A stretch of 64,000 nt of DNA from Corticibacter populi (lineage in GTDB: Bacteria; Pseudomonadota; Gammaproteobacteria; Burkholderiales; Burkholderiaceae_C): the NCBI RefSeq assembly GCF_004217315.1, contig NZ_SGWR01000001.1:930001-994000 (forward strand), in the 5' to 3' direction. Both the position numbers and the translations under genes were made by a program. Each line of letters begins with the position of its first letter. Position 1 is the stretch's first letter. The notes below the pieces were generated by a model that was given only the letters and a program-made list of their open reading frames with translations, was not told the DNA's origin and made no database searches. Positions 58,901-63,794 of this stretch are shown piece after piece.

Positions 58901-59966
58901 CTGCAGCGCCCATACCTTGGGGTGTTGCGGGCTGCTCGGACTCGTCGCCAGATGTGCTGCGGCGCGGGTCTATCATCCCTCGGTATCCCGCCGCGCCCGC
59001 ACCCATCGCACTGCCGGTTAAGGTGCCCATCACAATGGCCGCGTCAACGTCCTCATGCCATGGCTTGTCCAGCGCGATGTTCTGCAATATCTGCTCAGAG
59101 ACGGACTGCGGCAATTCTTCAAGCAGACCTTCAGTGATCGCACCTTCAATGACCTGCCTTGAAATGCTCTTGGCTTGTTGCTGCACCAACGGATTAGCTG
59201 CCACCGCAGCAGCCTCATCCGCAAACTGCTTACGCACACCAGGAGAACCCTGCGCCACCATCGTGTCTACATCGCCGATGCCGAGGCGATTAGCCAGTCG
59301 TCCAGATGCAGCTCCAATGACACCCGTCAAAGCGCCCGTTCCAAGCGCTGCGGATGACTGTACAGGCGTCAGCAGGCCGTCATCGGTTTCTTGCCTGATC
59401 TGCTCTGCCGCGGCACCCGCTCCTGCCACGCCTTCTCCAGCCGCGCCAGCCAGCGCGGCTCCTTTTGCCCCCATCTGACCCAAGCGCGTAGCAGTCATCA
59501 GCCCTCGCGCCGCAACACCGCCTGCGCCCATCGCGCCAAGAGACTCCCCGACTCCTTCGAGAATGATGCTAGGGTTCTCGATTGCAGCCTTCGCTTTACC
59601 AACGAACCCTTCGGCTTCGTCGAACTTTCGATGCGCCTCGCGAGACTGGTCGGACTTGATGTTCTCGTTGACGAACTGTTTCGCTTCCTTGAAACGCAAG
59701 CCTGCCTTGTCTTCCAGGAACTTGCCGGCGCGCCCGCCGGTGGGAATGTCGGCCAGGCCCACGACCAGTTCGGGGACGCTGATTGCGGCATTGAGCGCCG
59801 TTCCAGCTACGTCGCGGGCAAAGCCGGTGATGCCGCGGCCATCTGTTTCGATCCCCATCTCTGAATCTGAGAAGTACCGTTTTTGCGGCGCGGTTGACGG
59901 CGTTGAAGCGCCAATTCCCATCTCTTCATCGCTGAAGTACTTCTTCGGAGTGTTCTGTTCGCTCAT
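49902..59966 (-). CDS. giant polyvalent phage protein (ParB-like, N6-adenine methylase, peptidase, PLxRFG)
   Basis: A 3,354-residue protein. In order: a Gly/Ala-rich N-terminal ~350 residues; a ParB/sulfiredoxin-like module near 805-880 (EYSPSKVQEAK, GHIIDGHHQAVAA); helical regions; an N6-adenine methyltransferase near 1690-1960 (motif I VLEPSAGMG, catalytic NPPFSKGRD); a zinc-peptidase-like HELLH near 2035; a domain near 2230-2330 recalling MuF C-terminal domains; the PLSRFG motif near 2690 typical of PLxRFG proteins; and a C-terminal region with a hydrophobic segment (AWAMAMLLLMGG, ~3075). Such proteins are thought to be packaged and injected to protect or reprogram DNA. ATG 59966 is used since it lies 37 bases after the conserved motif. 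Confidence 0.8.
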   Translation of the reverse strand: MSEQNTPKKYFSDEEMGIGASTPSTAPQKRYFSDSEMGIETDGRGITGFARDVAGTALNAAISVPELVVGLADIPTGGRAGKFLEDKAGLRFKEAKQFVNENIKSDQSREAHRKFDEAEGFVGKAKAAIENPSIILEGVGESLGAMGAGGVAARGLMTATRLGQMGAKGAALAGAAGEGVAGAGAAAEQIRQETDDGLLTPVQSSAALGTGALTGVIGAASGRLANRLGIGDVDTMVAQGSPGVRKQFADEAAAVAANPLVQQQAKSISRQVIEGAITEGLLEELPQSVSEQILQNIALDKPWHEDVDAAIVMGTLTGSAMGAGAAGYRGMIDPRRSTSGDESEQPATPQGMGAAAFAAGQPMQPPSDLVSVAQKAQWVRGWQDAAANALQLEDGNSVQPEAPQGPQGLDVGREDMTAGMTSELGAQPTLDGVDMAPREWDTGALRIADDRPLALPPPDSYTVEGDGFTTQVSRKKSEQMGLSPADGSLSAAAATAVDTGASDQVQQQAALAQAVEAAEDARPKGKQEGRKAAPEGVDAATGEVVGDPALVGMSDEQLSAAFQGAQDRSVRLQLAQELSRRRTEREEAALQAELRDELDAPDAPAGLDSGFARVSEDASAVPANINVSHGTQQPQGVPNGPQADQAIQGDPQPAQARAAQAKPEQGLTDGAALTANPGAQAAAPSSASAQAQGEGSEQRAQRLEIAGAAWTRMPAAERQELAKRIDAKPIVQRNLHSATWERLNGAIQQKLADAISPAAKEQPTDMQQFSAESGTLGVPRSVMPQVPTQSHGGLVRHLNAQGIDHETTMVDAASLKPTQAEYSPSKVQEAKTAIGDRAVIVSNDGHIIDGHHQAVAAAEDGRPVKAIVLDAPVAQALQAVKDSPSAQQMTTPEEPTAPAKKKPRGVLAKMAEAKARLASAESQASQTGATTEEEQKLGAAKADTPESAAELREPRSVPERLRARRSRVAEQERATEQAWTEKNLSERERLMKQAGVAGIFALKHAQKRWANIPQAVREKVAPMLQDDATKAFDAARADALETEQEVETNKRRSPEPAEQISMPQSKTPLTDLHVAMMERVRKGEASVEDFKKSFSQVNSQAEAIKSELAAKTKTQLLESIGPYFRARYANEKKATIIDASYREMIGEYALGQSFSYGIARDSYQKAVQRLVDAVDETRLQQFAQERKQALEESKARMAAQVEAIKNPQTLADFRSLMRHYIERGDTRQEAFMRLEPEQRIRYDELDAESTKAAREKAKANARTLGVGTAGQATTGSIVETKHTRDGYDLFVVQLGERVSREDYDTLNASAKRLGGWYSKFRGNGAVPGFQFKARELAQAFSKLVAGDAADAQAVAQARQDAFADDRSQSAVQRLRTMAQALDERAQQALDAPRKANTDRRARMAASAEAAARADKALAGTMNNLAKAIEDGRVKFLDAVRQKVQVELLARELRNAKDAQIRAKYPSYADQLKHQGEPVDAQTVDFADFPSYAAMRSDLASMARQMLEVDGLKKLGARLEKVADDVTEAYTDWAKENLSGISRFGRGDQLAEYASREAAERAIRKSGLVGRAIVLPVKRGQNRIVLAPGEAMKLGIWQGDGDKRISLSAEFGAELVQALGRRAGNKVAVPWALEASHDKRKRLEGMGIMTASEYRSALREFASLQEAMATPDKIKEMERSMIGRRDDGLDFFPTSEAVVDTMLEAAGIEPGMAVLEPSAGMGHIADAIRDKAGIEPDVVELSGERRDLLEAKGYRVVGDDFTALHPREGFTYGDVFRDTDGTLGVMRGSGGLGSERVGFQPLAADGQPDARNARWVDRDDLVGVEKRGTDSGYDRIIMNPPFSKGRDVEHVRHAYDLLRSGGRVVAIIGEGSFFRRSKAADEFRAWLDERGAVVESLPENSFMDPALPVNTAVNARLVVIEKPAGVDGSDDTAFSQSSQAVSDRMRAAAAIARDRLSAQGKRRIELQRQIEQAVQRIGRHLSVPVEVVATVADAREKYGKPGIPANIRGIAVGGKDVTLIAENLHSLAEAEFVLWHELLHIGLSRKVPKYGAAYSNMMHKLAQRNANLAQVAKEWREAFGAEMVQDLTDRGFGRVQALQRMHQLSVEEALADLAGANPNVGWIKQFLAELQRFIRNMGFSNLADWMEGATNAQALQVIAATRGAVVRQGNVSLFPQFGPAFQPSALAYSRESGPDSSIADAGRRAVGRWKASLEAAGKNAQAPEPSMLTPAVLRSMGAKASKLVLPRTYLRAILSKHPDVPEHVFENLPLLLADPLFIIPHKDGGLRVFVEAKTARSEPIAVGVSIDPGGRIHTVTPIHDHPDSTGQHRMARDVVNAKGRIYAKNNEALGKAIASARASAVAAPATFALRRDSISAASVVTREQIVKGIEAGRYGGDVAYSRASLSEIKTKALDQIHLTLSHPGKVSIWDKTVGTMRNLAERTPAFKPVFETAQRFLDDVSMLANDAADFAPRLVPRVDSLRDLAKKPVSSTDNKAVAKPLFEGTLMWGRDEDGSPALVDDLQKKYANLSAQEKGQMMLRAGRIDAGVLRMWQGLPTDRYESLIDSRFQSQVLKAGIVWSDAELKSLFKLNDQQVSLYREARAAIDRSIDVTARADMLRVLGEEFEALRDVVLDAPTLQDAMDLLTSTLHDEAKAREGESDRLMELYHAVVDRATKARELMDAGYAPLSRFGRYTVDVVDGDGERQYFGMYESKREANLAVIQMRQAFPRATIEQGTMSQEAYKLFSGITPESLELFGNMLGLSEEGGDARDKVFQEYLKLTKNNHSALKRLVHRKGIAGYSEDVGRVLSSFIYSNARQAAGGLNAGGMDKAINDIPKEQGELKDVAMGLRNYIRDPQEEGQAVRGMLFAQYLGGSVASAFVNMTQPFAVTMPWLSQYGGMHKAGAQLARALREMAGKGSYETDLANALKRAEEDGVVSPQEIHQLMAQARGTGSLRSGDGTRMGNARAAAANAWERTKVAWGQPFALAEQFNRRSTFIAAYRIAKDQKMADPAEFARQAVLETQFLYSKANKMRWARGAVGGTLMTFKTYSVSYLELMHRMWTQGGPEGKRAVAWAMAMLLLMGGAGGLPFMEDAEDLIDGAGQLMGYNISTKQWRKKALENVLGKEFAEFVDTGFSGIPGAPIDVSGRLGMGNLLPGTGLLLTKQSRERDLMEVVGPAGDLAARFFGASRKMLTGDLGGAALEMSPTAVRNAAKGADMAVSGMYKDTNGYKVIDTTLTEAISKAAGFQPRSVAQVQEANSFMQRSKSFYTQTSSEIRAQWADALFRKDDAALRRVRARLDAWNSNNPEQPIVIRMPDIWKRVREMGKDRTQRIADTSPKALRQQMQEMAREVG

Positions 59967-60003
59967 GCCCGCCAGCATCGCTGGGCGGGGGAGGAACGAC
60001 AAA

Positions 60004-60015
60004 CCCTATGCAGGG
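60004..60015 (-). promoter_or_regulatory. CCCTGCATAGGG motif, copy 3 (giant gene leader)
   Basis: It lies 37 bases before ATG 59966. The leader ends in a hairpin CCCGCC...GGCGGG one base from the start codon. It also sits 25 bases left of the divergent small membrane-protein gene at 60041. Confidence 0.68.
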
Positions 60016-60040
60016 TTGTTGTCAGCTACGATCTACACTC

Positions 60041-60307
60041 ATGAACAGACGTGACATTTCCCACAGAGCGGCTTTCGAGACGAATAGCTTGGCGCACAAC
60101 AAGCTGCTCGCTGAGCGCACCGATCAGGTGGGTCGGGAAGCCCGTGCATACCTATACGAGATGGAGGTCAATAGGCAAGAGTCGGATGCAAAGCAACGAG
60201 ATGCGCGCGAGATGGAAACACTGAAGTTGGCTCGGCGTGCCAATATGATCGCCATCATCTCAGTGGTCGTCGCTGTGCTCGCCTCCATCGTTGCCGCCTT
60301 CAAGTAG
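60041..60307 (+). CDS. small tail-anchored membrane protein, opposite strand
   Basis: An 88-residue protein, MNRRDISHRAAFETNSLAHN, with a helical charged body (RTDQVGREARAYLYEMEVNR) and one C-terminal membrane segment (MIAIISVVVAVLASIVAAF). It is one of the few + strand genes in the prophage. Its last 48 bases overlap the end of the convergent 67-residue gene. The composition (amphipathic helix plus clean membrane anchor) argues that it is real; immunity, superinfection exclusion or lysis control are possible roles. Confidence 0.55.
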   Translation: MNRRDISHRAAFETNSLAHNKLLAERTDQVGREARAYLYEMEVNRQESDAKQRDAREMETLKLARRANMIAIISVVVAVLASIVAAFK

Positions 60308-60463
60308 CTCCCTTTGGGCCGTTTTCGCTACCTGCACAGCCAACGCAGCAAAGAGGGCTGGGTACTTTTGGAAGTGTTCGCCGTTAGCCTGCGCCCAGGC
60401 CAGGGCAATCTGACTAGCCAGTATCCCCGGCTCATCCGTTTGAGTGGTGTTCTGTTCGCTCAT
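60260..60463 (-). CDS. small phage protein with MSEQNT leader (67 aa)
   Basis: A 67-residue acidic helical protein, MSEQNTTQTDEPGILASQIA. Its first six codons are nearly identical to those of the giant gene and of the gene at 61027, and the same motif lies 36 bases upstream. No function recognised. Confidence 0.55.
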   Translation of the reverse strand: MSEQNTTQTDEPGILASQIALAWAQANGEHFQKYPALFAALAVQVAKTAQRELLEGGNDGGEHSDDH

Positions 60464-60499
60464 GCGGGCAGTGTCTTGCCTGCCCGATCAAGTGCCTAA

Positions 60500-60511
60500 C
60501 CCTATGCGGGG
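60500..60511 (-). promoter_or_regulatory. CCCCGCATAGGG motif, copy 4
   Basis: One base differs from the consensus CCCTGCATAGGG. It lies 36 bases before ATG 60463; the leader has a 7-bp hairpin (CGGGCAG...CTGCCCG) one base from the start codon and no clear Shine-Dalgarno sequence. Confidence 0.62.
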
Positions 60512-60529
60512 CTGGCTGGGCCACGATGT

Positions 60530-61027
60530 TCATCTCATTAACTTTTTGAAACAGGATGATCTATGGCCACCCCAGCCCTCCAATTCAGTCAGTCGTTGAC
60601 GCCATGCTTGCTGAGATGACGGGTCCACTGGTACACCGGCTTGACCGGAAATACTGACCGCCATCATCGCTTTAGCAGCCATCTCGGAAGCATCGTCGGC
60701 GCCGCCTCGGCTCTGCAGTTCAGCCCGCGCAGTCTTCGCCACCTGGTCGCGTGCCTGCAACTCAGATTGAATCGATCGCTCAAACGATTGCAGAGCTGCA
60801 GCCCTTGTTACTTCATCAGGCCAACAAGCCCTAGTTGCCAAGGCGGCCGCCGCATCCAGCTTCTCGGAGTAAGCCTGCTCGCATAACCGCTTCGATTCAG
60901 CGGCCTCCGCAGGCGTGCGACTGCACAGCCAGTTTCGCAGCCAAACGCGCGGGTTCCACTTGTCAGGGATCGACCAACAAGCCTTCGCTGCGCCGGTGGT
61001 GGTGCTTGGAGTGTTCTGTTCAGTCAT
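60530..61027 (-). CDS. phage leader-region protein (165 aa), unknown
   Basis: A 165-residue protein starting MTEQNTPSTTTGAAKACWSI, with cysteines and tryptophans in the first 60 residues (WNPRVWLRNWLCSRTP) and a helical, Ala/Arg-rich remainder. The first codons match those of the giant gene, and the CCCTGCATAGGG motif is 37 bases upstream. No family recognised. Confidence 0.55.
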   Translation of the reverse strand: MTEQNTPSTTTGAAKACWSIPDKWNPRVWLRNWLCSRTPAEAAESKRLCEQAYSEKLDAAAALATRACWPDEVTRAAALQSFERSIQSELQARDQVAKTARAELQSRGGADDASEMAAKAMMAVSISGQAGVPVDPSSQQAWRQRLTELEGWGGHRSSCFKKLMR

Positions 61028-61064
61028 ACCCCCAATGCTGCCGAGATGTGGCGAAATGTCGCAG

Positions 61065-61076
61065 CCCTATGCAGGG
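61065..61076 (-). promoter_or_regulatory. CCCTGCATAGGG motif, copy 5
   Basis: It lies 37 bases before ATG 61027 and 17 bases after the terminator at 61094-61117 (in the direction of transcription), as expected if transcription starts afresh here. Confidence 0.65.
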
Positions 61077-61093
61077 CAACTTCAAATGGGCGC

Positions 61094-61117
61094 AAAAAAG
61101 CCCGCTCTGGGCGGGCT
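61094..61117 (-). terminator. intrinsic terminator after the YafO-family gene
   Basis: On the minus strand AGCCCGC-ccaga-GCGGGCT followed by six T. It overlaps the last bases of the toxin gene and separates the accessory cassette from the phage genes. Confidence 0.82.
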
Positions 61118-61565
61118 AACAAGAGCCAAAAATAAAATCTTCAGCAAGCTTTGCATAGCAGTTCATCCTATTCCTGTCCTCCTTATTTGTCATCATCAAC
61201 ATGTGATGCGCGCCTGGATCATCTGCTATATCAATCAAAAGAAACCGATTATCTCCGTCTTGCACGTAGTGCAAGTAACGATCGCTTGTCCTCTTGGACG
61301 ATGCCTTTTTTTCTTGGTATCGCCTAAATTGCAGTTCCCACGCCAACCTTTTATGAGAATCGGTCGGGATAAGATGGCAGTGGCGCAGAACGTTCGGCTG
61401 GCCATTTACAGGCGGCTTAACAGTTCCTGAATCTTTACCAAATACCAGGGACTCGCACTCTCTTGATGGATCTGACTTCCACCAAGTGAACTGCCTGACA
61501 AGTTGCGCAACAGCGTCCTTAGACAGCTTTCCTTTAAGGTCGCTTGAGACCTCCACGAAGAGCAT
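61116..61565 (-). CDS. YafO-family ribosome-dependent mRNA interferase toxin
   Basis: A 149-residue protein matching the YafO layout: a helical start (DAVAQLVRQFTWWKSD), FGKDSGT..., a RHCHLIP strand, WELQFRRYQEKKASSKRTSDRYLHYV split around a lysine-rich insert, the FLLIDIADDPGAHHM strand-loop with His, and a terminal CYAKLAEDFIFG helix. YafO cuts mRNA on the ribosome near the start codon. AAGG precedes ATG 61565. The canonical antitoxin YafN is not present; the gene just upstream (11 bases) is the likely partner. Confidence 0.72.
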   Translation of the reverse strand: MLFVEVSSDLKGKLSKDAVAQLVRQFTWWKSDPSRECESLVFGKDSGTVKPPVNGQPNVLRHCHLIPTDSHKRLAWELQFRRYQEKKASSKRTSDRYLHYVQDGDNRFLLIDIADDPGAHHMLMMTNKEDRNRMNCYAKLAEDFIFGSC

Positions 61566-61576
61566 AAAATCAGCCT

Positions 61577-62185
61577 TCAGGCGCGACGAACCATGAAGGA
61601 GGAAGATGCCCCCTCCATCTCATCCATCATGCGCTCCACGCCTAACGCCGCATCTTGCCCTTGTATTTCGCTGATTTGCTCGTGCAAATAGTTAGATGGC
61701 ACAGTTTCAATAACATTTAAAACTGATGCAAATGCATATTTCAACAACTCGATATTTTTTTTAATTATCAAGAGCCCAGGTATTTTTGATTCTAACGACC
61801 TGCGAACATCACGACTAGATGAGGAATAACGCTGAACAGCACTATCAAATTCATCTTCCAGTTCAAGCAATCTGTCGAATATAGACTCAACGGCTGGCGC
61901 AATTGTTTTTCTAGAGGGTTGATCTAGATTTATCAGAATAACTTCCAGCTTTCTTGTTTCCCTAACCGCTTCGATCCCTTGTTCCTCAAACCTGCGTTGC
62001 ACCAATGTTCCTGCCGCCCTCTCGTTGACTCCAGATAGGAGCCCCTGCACGTATGCAGACACGGCGGTGGTGACCTCCAGCGCCTGCTCAACAGGCGAAG
62101 CCGGTCCATGATCAATCACTGCGCTCATTTCTTTGGTCAACTTTGGTAGAGGTTCATGCTCTCTTGGATCGAGCACTAGGTTCAT
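61577..62185 (-). CDS. unknown partner of the YafO-family toxin
   Basis: A protein of about 202 residues from ATG 62185; the frame stays open to a TTG at 62248. It is mostly helical and coiled-coil-like (SIFDRLLELEDEFDSAVQRY, IPGLLIIKKNIELLKYAFAS) and unlike the small YafN antitoxin. It ends 11 bases before the toxin start, so an antitoxin or co-toxin role is inferred from place. Its coding part, about 61.6-61.95 kb, is clearly AT-richer than the phage, a sign of transfer. Confidence 0.55.
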   Translation of the reverse strand: MNLVLDPREHEPLPKLTKEMSAVIDHGPASPVEQALEVTTAVSAYVQGLLSGVNERAAGTLVQRRFEEQGIEAVRETRKLEVILINLDQPSRKTIAPAVESIFDRLLELEDEFDSAVQRYSSSSRDVRRSLESKIPGLLIIKKNIELLKYAFASVLNVIETVPSNYLHEQISEIQGQDAALGVERMMDEMEGASSSFMVRRA

Positions 62186-62333
62186 GGTAGCAGGCTTGCC
62201 AAATCTACGGAACAGAGCTGGTTCATATCCGTCAGAATCATGCAACAATTAGTCACATGCAGATATCCCTGTCACCCTTCGACCCCCTTCGCTTCGGCAT
62301 CCACCTGCCCTGACGCAGGAAAGGCGGCTGCGA

Positions 62334-62587
62334 TTTCTAAGCTGCCTGTGCGGCAGTGAACCTGCGATCTCGGTTCTGGAGCACGACATCAGTTTTCTGA
62401 GCTGCCTACGCGGCAGTGAACGCCCAAATGCGCCACGTCGTGGCAGGCTCGCTTTTCTGAGCTGCCTACGCGGCAGTGAACGTGATCTACTTGACCTCAT
62501 CGAGTCCTTGATGTTTCTGAGCTGCCTGTGCGGCAACGGGTTGCGCGTGATAGGCTCTAGTTCACTGCCGCACAGGCAGCTCAGAAA
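62334..62587 (-). CRISPR. orphan mini-CRISPR, type I-F-like repeats, with one inverted repeat
   Basis: 28-bp repeats at 62334-62361, 62394-62421 and 62454-62481 (minus strand GTTCACTGCCGCGTAGGCAG + CTCAGAAA and a close variant) are separated by 32-bp spacers; a fourth repeat, 62514-62541, has lost its first six bases. All fit the type I-F repeat (CTGCC-loop-GGCAG hairpin, handle CTYAGAAA). A fifth, intact repeat at 62560-62587 is inverted and ends right at the HEPN stop codon; with repeat four it makes a 22-bp perfect stem around a 30-nt loop. No cas gene, no AT-rich leader. Spacers are at 62362-62393, 62422-62453 and 62482-62513. Confidence 0.9.
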
Positions 62588-62977
62588 TCACTGAGACCTC
62601 ACAATTGCCAAGAGTCTCGCAACATCCGCCACTGCCTGACGCGCGGCGACATCATCAACGCCGCTCATCTGCAGCAGGTAATCTGCATCAACACGTCTAT
62701 TCTTAAGCCCTGCCAAGACAAAGCCAATCTTACGAGAAGCCCTCTTTTGCTCTGCAGAGCACGCTTGATCAGGGCTCTTCAATCGATCGATCAACCGCTT
62801 GTGCGTGCCTCCTGATCCGCCCTCTCTACCAACGGCCGGCAATGACGACTCATACTGAATGGAGGCGTGGTAACCACTGTAGTAGGCACGGCTAACACTT
62901 GATCGATGCGCTGTCTCTGATGGCTGTTTCGATAGCTCGATCGCCAAATCCAAGATCGTCTCAGGCGTTGTAGACAT
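62588..62977 (-). CDS. HEPN-domain protein
   Basis: A 129-residue protein of the HEPN helical-bundle type. The segment HRSSVSRAYYSGYHASIQYE near residue 24 has the R-x-x-x-S-R-A-Y-Y signature common to HEPN proteins of toxin-antitoxin and phage-defence loci; the canonical RNase motif R-x(4-6)-H may be represented by RAYYSGYH. It starts directly after the stop of the upstream gene (TGA then ATG), so the two are translationally coupled. Its stop codon touches the inverted CRISPR repeat. Confidence 0.7.
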   Translation of the reverse strand: MSTTPETILDLAIELSKQPSETAHRSSVSRAYYSGYHASIQYESSLPAVGREGGSGGTHKRLIDRLKSPDQACSAEQKRASRKIGFVLAGLKNRRVDADYLLQMSGVDDVAARQAVADVARLLAIVRSQ

Positions 62978-63736
62978 TCAGTTGATCCCTGCAAAACCGA
63001 CAGTGAGCCCATCCACATCCAGGCAGCGCTCGACGATCCTGTCAGCCAACTCCCACGTCATGCTCGACGCTTCATCAACGGATGCAGTCACACGGTACTC
63101 GATGTGCAACGCTCCTTGCTGCGTGTCGTCTTCAGTGCCTGGGGGGATGATGAATTGCATCATCCCGCGCGTGCGGTGATGCCCATGCTTTTCCAGCACA
63201 ACCCCTGCTTCGTCAATGAGGCGGATGATCTGTTCGTCAGATATCTGCAGCCGGTCCAGGATGGAAACGACTTTCATAGCGACTGGAATCATGGTTGCCC
63301 CCTTGATGGCGATGTTCTCAGCCTTCGCCTGTTCTACAAATCTCAACACCGCACGATGAGCACCAACCAGCATGAGCTGTTCAACAGAACGATGCAGTGG
63401 CCTAGTTGGGTGTGGAAATACATACCTTAGCATTTCGTGTGCCTTACTTGCTTGCAAGACCCTGGCGCTGAAGAAAAATTTGCCGTAGCCTGCTTCCTGT
63501 GCATGTCCGTTGGCCTCAATGTTGCCAATCGTCCGAATGACAGCTTCGCGGTTGCCAAGAAGGCTTTCCAGGTCACAAGTAATCAGATCCGCCGACAAGG
63601 TGTCCGTTTTCCTCAATTTCTCGATTCCCTTGCGGATCAAACGCTCCTCAAACCTACTGACCTCATCCCGTTCCTGCAATGCGGTCAGCCGCTCGGCAAG
63701 ACGGTCGGTTTCGTTTTGTGGAACAGGTGAGGACAT
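62978..63736 (-). CDS. unknown protein coupled to the HEPN gene
   Basis: About 252 residues from ATG 63736 (MSSPVPQNETDRLAERLTAL); the open frame extends to 63862 and ATGs at 63775 and 63796 are alternatives. The first half is helical with a repeat-like pattern (LRKTDTLSADLITCDLESLLGNREAVIRTIG), and the second half has a mixed domain (MMQFIIPPGTEDDTQQGALHIEYRVTASVDE). No family recognised. Its stop abuts the HEPN start, as in two-gene HEPN toxin-antitoxin or abortive-infection units. Confidence 0.6.
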   Translation of the reverse strand: MSSPVPQNETDRLAERLTALQERDEVSRFEERLIRKGIEKLRKTDTLSADLITCDLESLLGNREAVIRTIGNIEANGHAQEAGYGKFFFSARVLQASKAHEMLRYVFPHPTRPLHRSVEQLMLVGAHRAVLRFVEQAKAENIAIKGATMIPVAMKVVSILDRLQISDEQIIRLIDEAGVVLEKHGHHRTRGMMQFIIPPGTEDDTQQGALHIEYRVTASVDEASSMTWELADRIVERCLDVDGLTVGFAGIN

Positions 63737-63794
63737 TTGAGTTGGGGGCTGAAGGAATGTTCTATCATAAATCATGCCATACACAATTTGTTGC

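Noticed and set aside
59967-60002. Upstream in-frame start at 60002 for the giant protein
   Set aside because: It would add only twelve residues read through the conserved leader; ATG 59966 keeps the constant 37-base spacing and the shared MSEQNT start.
62249-62536. Open frame of 95 codons through the CRISPR repeats
   Set aside because: The translation repeats SLPRRQLRK-like units because it reads the CRISPR repeats; it has no protein-like character and is not a gene.
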